From: Hymenopus coronatus
Lineage: Eukaryota; Arthropoda; Insecta; Mantodea; Hymenopodidae
Length of the DNA stretch: 64,000 nt
Reading direction: 5' to 3'
Assembly (NCBI GenBank): GCA_030762935.1
Contig: CM060897.1
Location: 115,398,676 to 115,462,675, forward strand
Shown: positions 24,280 to 35,309 of the stretch, in pieces
Numbering within the stretch: position 1 is the stretch's first letter
How the letters are laid out: the number at the start of each line of letters is the position of its first letter
The notes under the pieces: model-generated
Told to the model about the DNA's origin: nothing
What the model saw: the letters and a program-made list of their open reading frames with translations, nothing else
Database searches by the model: none
Program-made: the position numbers and the translations under genes

Positions 24280-24435
24280 AATTCAAATTCCATCACGCAA
24301 AGTTGACGTATATTGGGCCACCTGGCTTCTTGTTTAGGAAATTTCTATTTGCAAATACACCCTATGTGTACTTGGTGCCGAGGGATCCACACAGGATCCA
24401 TAAATTGCACGAAATGTTTGCATCCAGGTGTCTTT
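24280..24435 (+). mobile_element. Possible diverged SINE-like element, family 6
   Basis: It aligns weakly with the SINE-like insertion at 2.86 kb: ATTCAAATTCCATCACGCA against CTCAAGTTCCGTCACACAG, then TATTGGG and TTTCTA blocks in the same order. No A tail is left. This is tentative. Confidence 0.35.
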
Positions 24436-24436
24436 A

Positions 24437-24520
24437 AACATGTATTTAGTTAAAATTGGTATATAGAATTTTGGGGTGGAATAAAATACTTCCTCTACTT
24501 ATTGCACGTAGTAGAAATAG
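24437..24520 (-). repeat. PHR head fragment
   Basis: It has ATTTTGGGGTGGAATAAAAT, then CTTCCTCTACTTATTGCACG, matching the first ~80 bp of the unit. Confidence 0.55.
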
Positions 24521-25253
24521 TAATAAGGAAGACGCTACCCATTTTAAATCTGAGGAAGACTTGGCAGTGAATTTGAAGCACATGCATGTGTGGTAGCACG
24601 CCTCTGTAATGACTGACATACACATAACAATATGTAGTTTAGTTGCGTACCTTAATCAAAAGCCAGCTGGAATAATGAATTGAATGCCTTTTGTTAGGAG
24701 CCTTTGTTATACATTAATACAAACGGAATGGTATGAACTGGTTAACCTGTAGGTGCGGTAGAAACAACAGAATGGTGCACCGCTAAAAACAAATGAAGCC
24801 TATTTATACACATCCGCTGAGAGAATTCCATCTGCAATGGGAAATATTGCGGCTAGTATCGAAAACCAAACCGCAATCAAATACCACACAATATGTATCC
24901 GCCATATATTTGTGCCATCAAACGTTTTGGTGCAACATGTTGGGCGCACAGCGCTGCGGAAAACCTTAAAGCTTCAAGCAAATGCTCACAAACATAGCAC
25001 TAGAGGATTAAAGCCATACAAGTGCTTGGTCAAGTGGGGTGCCGGAAAACGAGGAGGCATAGCGCTAATAATGCTCAAACCACGGTCGCGAAGTTGTTAA
25101 GTCTTTAATCTACAAAAAATAGCTGTTATATTCGCCCCAAGTTTCATTGATATCTTTCGTATTTTCGATGTAAACTGACAATAATATTTATAGCAGCATT
25201 CAGCAGCAAAGGGAGTTTGATAGTCTTTAAAATTGTGCTATGAACGTCGCGAT
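24521..25253. other. Non-coding DNA with an unassigned 87-codon ORF
   Basis: The open frame at 24,837-25,100 has a more balanced composition than its surroundings, but no domain or splice signal that I can recognise. It could be a fragment of an unidentified mobile element. Confidence 0.35.
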
Positions 25254-25562
25254 GTTCTTAGCGCGATGATAGCGTTGCTGTTTACCAAGCGGGAGACCTG
25301 GGTTCAATTCCTAGTACCGGAATAGGGATTTTTTACCCGCTGGGAGACCTGGACCGGGGTGCACTCTGCCTCGTGAGGAGCTACTTGATGGAGAAGTAGC
25401 GGCTCCAGGTCATGAGGACCGTATTAAGCGGCCGGGGGGCTTCGACGCGCTAACCACGTCTCACCCTCCAATACTGCACCCTATCCATGACGTCTGTCAT
25501 GGACCGAGATGGGGGACGCAGCGGCCGGGCGGTTCCTCTTGGACTGTCGTGCCATGGAGTTA
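25254..25562 (+). mobile_element. tRNA-derived SINE, family 2
   Basis: The head contains an A-box-like ATGATAGCGTTGCTG and a good B box (TGGGTTCAATTCCTAG, about 25,293). The GC-rich body of about 220 bp contains GAGAAGTAGCGGCTCCAGGT. The tail is ATTATTACTATTATTATAA (25,561-25,579), a typical SINE 3' repeat. It abuts the tail of a minus-strand family 1 SINE. Confidence 0.8.
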
Positions 25563-25569
25563 TTATTAC

Positions 25570-25803
25570 TATTATTATAATTTTTTTGTAGCTTAACTTG
25601 ATTGGTCATATCGGACGATGAATGAAATTGGTGAAACGATGCTCAAATGATCTCGGGGTCTTCAAGCTTAAAGTTATTTGACATTCGTCTTCTCTGGATG
25701 AGAGAAAACCCCGAAAAAAAAAAAAACTTATTGGAAACTCACCCTCACCGAGAATAGAACTCGCGAACTGTTGAATGCACCACAAAGCCACACTATCCAG
25801 ATG
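25570..25803 (-). mobile_element. tRNA-derived SINE, family 1 (second copy)
   Basis: The minus strand shows the body shared with the 1.64-kb copy (GGACCCCGAGATCATTTGAG-type block, TCGTCCGATATGACCAATC). The B box has decayed to GAGTTCTATTCTC-like sequence. A run of 13 A on the plus strand (25,714-25,726) replaces the TTTTTTCGAGG segment. Confidence 0.8.
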
Positions 25804-25899
25804 GGATGCATTAAGATTACAATTTATATAAAAATGTTATCCAATGTTACCAGGCACCAATGCCACACTGATATTGCGGATATGGTTACGAGTTTTTAC

Positions 25900-26008
25900 A
25901 TCTGCATGTACTATACACAAAGTAAGCAGAGAAGGTATAGTATTGTACCCAAAAATTTGATACCAAGAATTGATTGGAAACATAGATTTTATGACAATCT
26001 AAGTAAAA
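25900..26008 (+). repeat. PHR head fragment
   Basis: It has AGAGAAGGTATAGTATTGTA, then AAAATTTGATACCAAG, and is cut before the GT segment. A minus-strand copy begins immediately after it. Confidence 0.65.
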
Positions 26009-26011
26009 TAA

Positions 26012-26855
26012 AATCGTGTGTGTTCCATTCACATGACTTTCTCAACATCTCGGCAACAAATTATTGTTAAAAATCTTATTCTTCTATTTACTTCATGTTA
26101 CTCTAGAAAACATCAGAAGAAATCGTCTTATTATTTGCTTCCATGTAAGTACTAAGGAAACGAGGTAATAGCGACACCTAGTCAAATGTATTAAAAGCTG
26201 ATTGCAGTAATTCAAGTTAATTTTTATATGGACAGGAATTGACAAATTCTCGTGTGAGAAAAGTATTTTTTAATGCTTAAACCAATAACAAGGAATATCT
26301 AAAAAACGACCAATTCCATGAAAAAATGCATATAACATAAAGTGTATTTTAACGAGCTTTACATGTTCTGATAAGTAGGTTTTTGTCTATCTCTTATGGT
26401 TTACCTGTTATGCAAAATTCCGTAAAATGCACCTATAATAAAGTAGTCTTCAGAGACTACTTCCAGAATTTTAAAAATATACATTTTATTTGACAGGTAA
26501 ATATCTACAATGAGCGATATTTTAATCAAAATCGTTAGAGCCATTTTTAAGAAAATCAACATTTTCGAAATATTTTTCCATGTAAAGGGTAGTTGGGGTG
26601 GGGGTTCTTGAGCATCTTCGTGTCGCATTCTTAGAAGATACCAAACTTACATATCAAGTTTGGTATTCAATGGTCTTTTCATTTTTGAGCTATGCTGTTC
26701 ACAGACATACACACGCACATACGGTCCTTTTTCTAAAATCTATTTTTTGGATACAGGAGGACCCAAAACAGGTATTCCCGCTGAAACTTCGGTATGTAAT
26801 TTTTGAGTGCAATGCAATATCTTCTCTATATACTATGTACATAATACGTGTAGAG
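26012..26855 (-). repeat. PHR copy, full length
   Basis: The tail at 26,020 (TGTTCCATTCACATGACTTT) and the head at about 26,820-26,855 (ACTATGTACATAATACGTGT) are both present. The internal palindrome lies near 26,650-26,672. It includes a 75-codon open frame (26,401-26,628 minus) whose product resembles frames in other copies. Confidence 0.9.
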
Positions 26856-26867
26856 TAATTAAAAATA

Positions 26868-27660
26868 TGTATTACATCCACATGCCTATCTCTGCATATG
26901 TTTCAATGCGATTAATTTTCATTTTATTTCATGTAAATTGATAGGAACAGTAGCAGGAAGAATTAGATTATAGATTTTCTTAAAATTACAAGTGGGATTA
27001 GGAAATAAGTACATATAGGCTATAACCAGCAGTAGAACAAAAAGAAAAACGAACAATAACGACTTCCTGTTTCGGAAAAGTTTTAAGTATTTTAAAATTG
27101 AAACCAATATAAAGGAGTATCTAAACGGTTAACTTGACAACACATACATAAGTACGATATAAATTGTGTGTTTTAAGCAAACCTACATTTTGTGTAGTAA
27201 ATTATATCTTATGATTTACTAGTTCTGTAACAGTCATCCAGAATGCAGAAAACTTCAAAGGTTATTCTAAGAAAGTTAAAGATAATTATCTTATTTGCCA
27301 TTAATGTATTTATCCTTAATACTTGGCATTTTACCAACATTTTTAGAGTCCGTCTTATAACATCACAAAATTCAAATTCAGTTCCATGTAAAGGGAAGTT
27401 TGTTACGGATTGTTCCTGAAAATCTTCGTAGAAATCTTATTCTAGGAAGTTTCAATGCTTAATCTTCTAGGTTCAGGACTTTTCAATTTTCGATTATGAA
27501 TTCAAAGAAACACACATGCCCGAATCTTTTTCTAAAATGCATTGATTTGGATTCAGGTGTCCTCAAAACACACATTTTCCGTGAATTACCGGTGTGTAAT
27601 TTTTGGGTAAAATGTAATACATTCTCCACCTTCTTCATAAGTGTAAAAATAGTAAAAATA
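26868..27660 (-). repeat. PHR copy, tandem to the previous one, diverged
   Basis: Its tail (TTACATCCACATGCC) starts about 12 bp after the neighbour's head. The body blocks CTGTAACAGTCATCCAGAAT and GATTCAGGTGTCCTCAAAAC are clear. The head is eroded near 27,640. Confidence 0.8.
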
Positions 27661-28107
27661 AATTATATAATAAGGTACCTACACTAAACTGGGAGAGCTA
27701 AAATGGCATACCAAAGGTGTTAATCACCAGTTGTATGCAGTTAAGGAATAAAGAGGTTTATTGCAGACTTAACCTTAAAACACGGTTACAAGCAACATTA
27801 CTAGGGGTTCTCGCGGTTTTCTCTCGCCGCTCAGGTGAAAGCCGCCTAGAGAATGAACTTTCCAGTAGTACTAAGCTAAAGGAGTGAGCAAAAAGCCAAT
27901 AAAAACGGTCTGCAGATTACTCGGATGCTACAACACACAACTGAAATGGGTTCTTTGTAACATAAACAAAGTTATTGAAGAAAATGAATCGGACATTGCA
28001 GACTCAGCTTTTTCCAAAAATGAGTTTATATTGGCTTGAAACGTTTAAGGTGGATGAAGCAGTGTACACAGTAACGGCATGAATTCGCTATAAAATACAC
28101 TTTTAAA
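27661..28107. other. Non-coding spacer
   Basis: It has moderately higher GC around 27,800-27,850. Nothing recognised. Confidence 0.4.
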
Positions 28108-28445
28108 ATATCTGATGTGTTCCGTTCATAAACTTTCTCTACAAATTCTGCTTATTCTTCGCTATTCTTCAACAAAATGTTAGCCGAAATAGCTTTATTG
28201 CTTAAATCCTTCTAAGATGGAAGGAGATAAGAGACCTCCCTAGGCTAAAGTGATTGTCAATTTGATAAAATCGATCGCTTTTGTCTTGGAATTGAAATCC
28301 CCTTATCGTTGTATAAACAGGAGAGAAAAAATAAAATCTGTTTACCACTTCTCATTTGAGAAAAAGATAGGTATTGGGAAATTTAACCAATAGAAAGGAA
28401 TATTTCGGAAGATATAAAAAATGTGTTATAATAAGATCTAGATGT
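28108..28445 (-). repeat. PHR tail-half, inverted relative to the next copy
   Basis: The tail is at 28,110 (CTGATGTGTTCCGTTCATAA), with body to the AAGATCTAGATG block. It stops where a plus-strand head begins (ACTTTCTCTAAC, 28,448). Confidence 0.75.
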
Positions 28446-29178
28446 TTACTTTCTCTAACCTGTATGTACAATGTACATAGTCGGCACAGAAGGTATTTTT
28501 TGCCAGTCAAAAATTCGACATCGCGATATCACTGGAAATTCTTGTTTTGATACACCATGCATCCAAAAAGAGCATTTTAAGTAACATTTCCGTGTGTGTC
28601 TGTGTGGTTATGTGTATGTGTGGGGCAGCGTAGCAAAAAAAAACTGAATAATTGAAACGAATAAAAAGGATATCTCAGAAACTGTTAACTAAAAGAAAAT
28701 CCATGTGTGAAATATATTATGTGTTTTAAGACTACATTTCTTGTGTAGTAAGTTTTTGGGTGAATTTTTTTCATAAGTGGCAAACAATAAGAAATAGGCA
28801 AAAACTTACTGCACATAATTTATGTTGTATAGCCTTTTGTAATGAAGATTTGATTGTTTGCGATACCTTTTTATTGGTTTTAATTGTAAACGTCGTAAAG
28901 TTTATGAAGCGGGAAGTCACCTTTCGTTTCATGTCTATTTTATTTTACTTCAGCTGTTCACATAGCGACACCAGCTTTTAAAATAGTTGACAATCGATTT
29001 AGCCTAGTGTATTCCCTTATTTCCCTTGTATTTACAAGAAAAAGAGAAAATAATAAGGAAATGTCCCTTCTTTATCTCGGTAAGCATGATTAGCTAAAAG
29101 AATAATCTTTTGTAAGAATAGTTTGTTTGCAGAAATAGGTAGAGCATGTCATGTGAATGGAGCGTATCAGATTTTTAT
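28446..29178 (+). repeat. PHR copy with an internal inverted segment
   Basis: The plus-strand head and GT segment (28,446-28,640) are followed by about 110 bp in minus orientation (28,641-28,752, AAGGATATCTCAGAAACTG). Plus orientation then resumes to the tail at about 29,150-29,178 (GTCATGTGAATGGAGCGTAT). Confidence 0.75.
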
Positions 29179-29535
29179 TCAGGAGGATTCATTTATTTCT
29201 GTACTAAATTCGCAAATATTTCCTTTATGATTTCAATATTTTCGTATTGAAGTACAAGGACTTTCTAAATTGTTTATAATTTTATATTAATTTATGAAAT
29301 TAATTTTATTGTTAATAATAATAATTATAGCATTAAAACAATGAAGTTTTTTCTCATTTTAAATGCTAGACGAGCTTCATTAATATTCAAGCTTCACTTA
29401 CACTTCACCTACACTTACACTTTAAAAGAAAATTATATTTTCCTCAGGTGTACTTGGTTGCTTAAGTTCTTTTGTATGAATTCATAAGATGGGAAAAATC
29501 AGAAAAGAATTACTTAAGTTTAATGCTTTTCTCAC
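29179..29535. other. AT-rich spacer
   Basis: It contains a short run of TTCACTTACACTTCACCTAC-like repeats near 29,395. Nothing else recognised. Confidence 0.4.
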
Positions 29536-29890
29536 AGAAACCATGAGTAGGACAGAAGTTTGATAGGTAGAGTCAGACTGAAAAATTCAGTGCCATAGCA
29601 ACATTCCGGCATAGCATTGAATTTCTCAACTGACTCGTATGTTTCCCGGTAAACCACAAGGTGATCTCAAATTGTTTTGAGATGACAACCTCAATGGTGG
29701 CTTGTAAGTAGGTACTTTAAGTCCCAGGATTCATAATTTTAGCCAACTATTATGGGTAATTGTGATAATTTTAATTGTTTTCTCACAGAAACCGTGTGTA
29801 GGACAGGAATTGGATAGGTAGAGTCAGACTGACTGTTGCCATGGTAGCAACCGGGAGAGCCGTGGTTCAAATCCCGGCAATGTCATAGAT
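29536..29890. mobile_element. tRNA-related SINE, family 4 (composite copy)
   Basis: A first block (29,536-29,735) carries the non-tRNA body (ATGTTTCCCGGTAAACCACA). A 250-bp-distant direct repeat of GGATAGGTAGAGTCAGACTG then leads to a plus-strand tRNA-like piece (TTGCCATGGTAGC, then GGTTCAAATCCCGGCAATG). The tRNA-like part is internally deleted (A box joined to B box). Relatives are at 34.45-34.94 and 63.48-63.65 kb. Confidence 0.7.
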
Positions 29891-31224
29891 TCTACTGATC
29901 CAAGAATTAATTAACTTTGACTGGGAAATTGACAACCAGCTGAGAGCTAGATGGAAGGAAGCAGATGCCTTTAAGCCGGATGATTCAATCGTGAAAAGAA
30001 CTGAAGGAGCCAAGAACATATGGCGAAATGATGATTTTCTTTTAAAGTGTACATGAAGTATTTGAATATTAATGGGATACGGTACACTGAAATGGTCAAA
30101 AATCAAGCATTTAAATACCAGCCTGCATTCTTCTAAAGCTGTTGTGCAATGATCCTTTGTAGAACATTTGTATCTTTAAATTCAGTTTTCTCAAAACATT
30201 TTTGAATACTTATTTAATTTTTTCTCAGAAAGTATAAGTGATAGCGAGTGAAATTTTCAGTACGTGTAAACGCATAGTAGAACTTTTTAAACCTCAATCA
30301 TTATATTATAATATATATTAGTGATATTAAAAAACAATAGTTTCGCAAATGTTTCACTTTTCTAGTTTTTGATCTGGCAAGTAATTCTTTTAAACTTTTT
30401 AATGAAATGATATACATAACTTAATAATTGAGGCTCAAAAGATAGCTGATTATATTAAAACAAGCATGCAAATATATGATTCTATATTGAAAGTAATTTC
30501 AGAATAAAGGGTACATAAATTCACATGTTTTAAGCCCAAGTTTTATTATTTTTCTGGCTGAAATACTTTTGTCGACACAACCACATAGATTATCAATGCA
30601 AAGAACCATTTGAAAAAAAAAATCGTGATTTTTAAAATAATTCAAAAACATTTCAGGAAAAACCACTGAGAAGCTTAATAGCAGTGGTAATATAACTCAC
30701 TTAAGGTGTAATTTCCATATGTTCAGACTACCTTTCCCTTTAATCAAGTAAGGCTCAAATTATAAATCATTTTACTGTGTTTTATAGCTTCGGGTCCATT
30801 AGAAAGATCTGGGAAATGGTGCAATAATTACCAAAATTGATTGATATTACCCTACATACATTAGCATACACACGCATATTTATGTATATACATTTATGAG
30901 TTTATAATATTAATATACATAGCCAAAGAATAAGAAGAAGTAGTTGATTTTGTTAGTTACCGGAATTTATTAAAAGACTTGAGAAAATGTCACAAATTGA
31001 AGCATTTCTCTTCACCCTCATCTTCTTCATGATGACGTAGTCGCGCACCTTCCTAGCAGCCCGACTTGGAGTCGGTTATAAATCTGACGTGTCAGGGACA
31101 GAACCGCGAAAGTCGTTAAGACCAAGGCAGATCTTCCATAAAAAAATAACAAAATGCTTACTTTTTACCAAAGAATCACATGCCTTGTTTTGTCTGTTAC
31201 TCAAAATGTCACTTACTTATCATA
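29891..31224. other. AT-rich non-coding DNA
   Basis: No PHR landmark. Near 31,040-31,130 a GC-richer patch (CCCGACTTGGAGTCGG, ACAGAACCGCGAAAG) could be a SINE remnant, but no promoter boxes are convincing. Confidence 0.35.
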
Positions 31225-31287
31225 AGAAACCTTATCTTGTACACTCACATTGATTTCTCTAGCTATTTTTCAGGCGCCATTCTTAAG
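31225..31287 (-). repeat. PHR tail fragment
   Basis: It reads CTTGTACACTCACATTGATTT, then CTATTTTTCAGG, and stops at the head of the plus copy that follows. Confidence 0.55.
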
Positions 31288-31750
31288 AAGGCTAATTACT
31301 TTCTCTAGCACGCATATACAAAGAATATAAAAGATAGAGACAAATCCAATAAAAAGAATTTTTAGAAAATGGTCAGCCTATGTGTGTGTATGTGGTATCT
31401 ACAATTTAACTCAAAAACCAAACATTGGTTAAATACAACTGGTATTAACTTTTAGTGGCTTCCAAGGATGCGACAAGAAGATTTCTAGAACAATTTTCCG
31501 TGCCTTAAACTACCCTTAACATGAAACACTTTTCGATCATTTTCGGTTTTATAAAAATTACTTTACCGATCTCGTTAAAACACACAATTTATGTCATATA
31601 TGTACATTTTTGCATTAAAATTAACTACTTCAGATATTCTGTGTTATTTGTTAAAATTTAGAAAAACTTAGTTTTTCTGAAACGGGAGGCAATCAAAAGA
31701 ACCGAATTTCAACGACAATCGCACAACGACAGCTTTTAAAATGCTTGATT
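31288..31750 (+). repeat. PHR copy with internal deletion, diverged
   Basis: The head is ACTTTCTCTAGCACGC. The body passes from the CTACCCTTAACATG block directly to CTCGTTAAAACACACAATTT, skipping about 150 bp of the consensus. It fades out after the CGACAGCTTTTAAAATG block. Confidence 0.7.
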
Positions 31751-32110
31751 GTCATTTAAGGGGAATGGGAATGGAATTTTCATAATTTTTCCCACTTTCA
31801 TATTTTAACTGCATATGGATATTTTGAAACTCCCGCTCATAACTTGCATAGAGGTACCCAAATTGTAAATTATTTAAAAATATTGTTGTAAATAATCCTG
31901 TGTAGAAGTTTCTTTGAACATTCTGGAACACTCACTTGGCTAAACATCAATAAGTTTGTAAATATTGGCGTTAGAGATTTTTTTGTTTTTATTTTTATGG
32001 GAAAATTTTACTTTAGCTATTAGCAGCATTGGCATCCCGTTCATATTTCCTTAATGTGTAAGTTCCGAAATACTGCAAAGTTGTGTTTGGAAAGTTATGT
32101 TATATTTCTT
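31751..32110. other. AT-rich spacer
   Basis: Nothing recognised. Confidence 0.4.
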
Positions 32111-32975
32111 TATTACTTTCTCTACACGTACTATGTACATTGTGTATAGAGAAGATATTGCACTCCAACAAAAAATTGGATACTGAGATTTCACCGGAAA
32201 TATATGTTTTAGGGCCCCCTGTATCCAAAAAAAGGTTTTTCAGAAAAAGCTCCGTGTGTGTGTCCGTGTCCATGTGTCTTTGAGCTCGATAACTGAAAAA
32301 CGAAAAGTGGGTAAAATACCAAACTTGGTATTTAAGTTTAGTATCTTCCAGGGGTGCGACATGAAGATTTTGAGAAAAAATTCCCCCACCCCAAACTACC
32401 CTTTACATGGAACTTTTTTCAAAAATTTTGGTTTTCTAAAATATGACTAACGATTTTGATTAAAATATCGTATTTTAAAGATATTTACCTGACAAATAAA
32501 ATGTATATTTTGAATTTTCTGGGAATAGCCTCTGAAGACTACTTTATTCTAAGTGAATTTTACGGAATTTTGCATAAATGCTAAACCATAAGAGATAGAC
32601 AAAAGCTTACTACACAAAAATGTAGAGCATGCTAAAACTCACAATTTATGTTGTATACATTTTTTTCGTGGAGTTGATCGATTTTGAGACATTCCTTGTT
32701 TTTGTTTCTAGGTTCAAAAAACTTAACTTTTCTCATACAGGAATTTGTCAACTTGTATCCATACAAACGAAGGAACTTCAATCATATAGCAACCAGCTTT
32801 TGACTATCGCTTTAACCTATGCTACTCCCTTATTTCCCTTCTACTTACAAGGAAGCGAGTAATAAGACCATTTCTCCTAATTTTTTGTCGATTAGCATGA
32901 AGTAAATAGAAGCATGAGCTTTTTAAAACTAATTTGTTGCAGAGACGTAGAGAAAATCATTTGAATGGAACACAT
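32111..32975 (+). repeat. PHR copy, full length
   Basis: The head palindrome at about 32,118-32,152 is nearly intact (TCTACACGTACTATGTACAT). The internal palindrome is at about 32,317-32,340, and the body is close to the consensus. The tail GAGAAAATCATTTGAATGG lies near 32,950. A 77-codon frame at 32,629-32,862 lies in the 3' half. Confidence 0.92.
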
Positions 32976-33374
32976 CAGTTTTTTAAATATTATGTTTGAA
33001 AGAAATTCTGAAAAAGTAAAATTGCCTATACAAATGTCCTATTATTTCAGAAATATGTTAACACTAAATGTTGACATTTTTAATATACATTTGCATCTAA
33101 AAATGCTCTATTTTTACGAAAAAGTTTATATATGTATTGATTATTATTTTTATAAAATTTAAAAATGATCGTCTTTCAATAACATTTTAAGAATTTTACT
33201 TAAAGAAGCACATATCTTTCCTTTTAAACAACAGAAGTATTCTATTTTTCATCAATCAACAGTAAAAATATTCCTGAACATACCTTGAAACATTTAGCTC
33301 AATATGTGAAATCGTTGCTGAGATAATGGGTCAAACTTTAACATTGGCAAGATAGAGCATTTCGACTCCCCTTA
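32976..33374. other. AT-rich spacer
   Basis: The 65-codon frame at 32,965-33,162 is composition-driven. Nothing recognised. Confidence 0.4.
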
Positions 33375-33551
33375 AGCCTAATGTATTTCTTGAGTTACCT
33401 ACAACTTATACAAGGGATTAATTAAGTAATAAGACAATTTCTGGTAATGTGTTTGTTGATTAGTAGTATTTAGGTAAAATAATACTCTTTTGTCAGATTA
33501 ATCTGTTTGCAAGGTAGATAAAGTGGTGTGAATGTAAAACATCAAAAAGGT
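33375..33551 (+). repeat. PHR tail fragment
   Basis: It runs from the AATAAGACAATTTCTGGTAA block to GGTGTGAATGTAAAACATC and abuts a minus copy. Confidence 0.65.
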
Positions 33552-34335
33552 TTCTCCACCTTACGTTAATCGAGATAAACATAAGCAGAATAGGCCTTTA
33601 TTATATATTTCCTTGTAGGTACAAAGAGAATAAGGTAACCTAATAAGCTACAACGGTACTTAAATGCTTTTAGAAATGGTTTTGAAATTTCAATACCTAT
33701 GCTTGCTCAGCAGAAAGAAATGCGAATAACTACTTCCCATTTGAGAAAAGTATAGTTATGGAAAATTTGAAACCAACAAGAATGAATACATCAGCAATTG
33801 TTAACTCCACAAAAAAGTGTATTTGACTTAAGTTATGTATTTTGACGAGATCTAAATTTTTTGTGAAATAAGCTTTTGTCTATATCCCACCTTTTACCAT
33901 TTTTACAAAAGCCATTCAGAATAAAGACAGCCGCTGAAGCTAGCCCCAGAAAATTTAAGATAAACATATCATTTGTCATAAAATTAGATACACATATTCT
34001 ATTTTAATAAAAATACTGGGAGCAATTTTCGAGAAAATCAAAATTATCGAAAATTCTTCCAAGTAAAAGCTAGTCTAGGATTAGGATATTCTCTTTAAAA
34101 TCTTCGTATCATATCCTTGGAATATGCAATACTTAAGTATGAAGTTTGGTATATGACCGACGTTTTTGAGTTATGCTGTTCACACACTCATACACACACC
34201 TACACACACCTTTCTGTGATTTTCTTTCTTTTAATTTTTAATCAGCGGAGTTCAAAATATATATTTCCAGTGAAATTTTGTAATCAAATTGTTGGTTTGA
34301 ATATAGTATTCATAGAATTCTGCAATTGTTATTCG
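33552..34335 (-). repeat. PHR copy, near full length, diverged
   Basis: It has the blocks TTAATCGAGATAAACATAAG and CCTTGGAATATGCAATACTT, a CA tract at 34,181-34,208 and CCAGTGAAATTTTG. The head palindrome is lost. Confidence 0.75.
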
Positions 34336-34375
34336 TTTTTGTTGCTGCAGGCCAAATAAAGTGAAAAAAAAAAGA

Positions 34376-35093
34376 GCCATATAGCGACTAGCGTATTCAC
34401 TTATGTCTCTTCTACCTACAATAATATAAGTAATAAAGCGTTTCGTCAGACTAAAAAATTGAATCCCATGGCCGGGATTTGAACAGCGGATCTCCCGGTG
34501 TCTAACCGGTTGCTCTACCTCTGAGCTACCATGGCAACATATCGGCATAACATTGAATTCGTAGATTAATTCGCATGTTTCCCAGTAAACCACAAGCTGA
34601 TGTCATTATTTTTGAGATGACATATTCCAGTGGCCACTTGCAATGTTGTAAATACTTTTAACTCCCGGCTTCATAGTATAGCCAACTATTACGTTAATTT
34701 AATTGTTTTTTCACATACAGGTGTGTCATTTCAAAATAATTTCATACCAGCTTGTGGTTTACCGGGAAACATGTGAGTTAGTTGAGGAATTTAATAATAT
34801 TCCGGCATGTTGCCATGGTAGCTCAGTGGTAGAGCAAGTGGCTGGATACCGGGAGATCCACGTTTCAAATCCAGGCCATGGCACTGCATTCAACTCCCGC
34901 CATACACATGGTTTCTGTGAAAAAAAATTAAATTAATAAAGGTTTAACTTTACTTCCATTCTTTGGAAGAAAGCAAGTAATAAGACCATTGCTGCTAATG
35001 CTTATCCCGAACAGCATGACGTACAATAAGCTTTTGTAGAAGTAGTTTTCAGACTAGTAGGTGAAAGTCATGTAAATGGAATCATGATATTTT
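34376..35093 (+). repeat. PHR tail-half split by a SINE pair
   Basis: The PHR parts are 34,376-34,450 (ATATAGCGACTAGCGTATTC) and 34,940-35,093 (AAGCAAGTAATAAGACCATT, then GTCATGTAAATGGAATCATG). The 34,452-34,935 interval is SINE family 4. Confidence 0.7.
34452..34935. mobile_element. Inverted pair of tRNA-related SINEs, family 4
   Basis: On the minus strand, 34,542-34,466 reads as a tRNA-like unit with A box TAGCTCAGAGGTAGAGC and B box GTTCAAATCCC. On the plus strand, 34,811-34,886 reads GTTGCCATGGTAGCTCAGTG, then GTTTCAAATCCAGG. Each is flanked on the inner side by the same body (GTGGTTTACYGGGAAACATG), so the two face each other as inverted repeats around a centre of about 34,620-34,725. 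The tRNA-like folds look complete, but SINE flanks argue against functional tRNA genes. Confidence 0.78.
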
Positions 35094-35175
35094 ATCTTTG
35101 CACTTGAATACACTTTACCTGAAACATTCATGGGTTCCAAATATTATATTCTGGATTTTTAATATTTGGTTGAGC

Positions 35176-35288
35176 GGAAGAGAAGACTAAATTACCTTAT
35201 CCTTGCGAAAATAAGTGAATAATAAGATGCGTGGTGGAAGAGAAGACTAAATTACCTTATCTTTGCGAAAATAAGTGAATAATAAGAT
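35176..35288. repeat. 60-bp tandem duplication
   Basis: Two adjacent 60-bp units start at GGAAGAGAAGAC (35,176 and 35,236). Over the shared 53 bp only one base differs, so the duplication is recent compared with its surroundings. Confidence 0.95.
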
Positions 35289-35309
35289 AGGTAGAAAATA
35301 TTAAGGGAA

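Noticed and set aside
24837..25100. 87-codon ORF as a host exon
   Set aside because: No good acceptor and donor at its ends and no recognised motif. It may be part of an unidentified element.
34811..34886. Functional tRNA gene
   Set aside because: It is part of a repeated SINE structure, with an inverted relative about 270 bp away.
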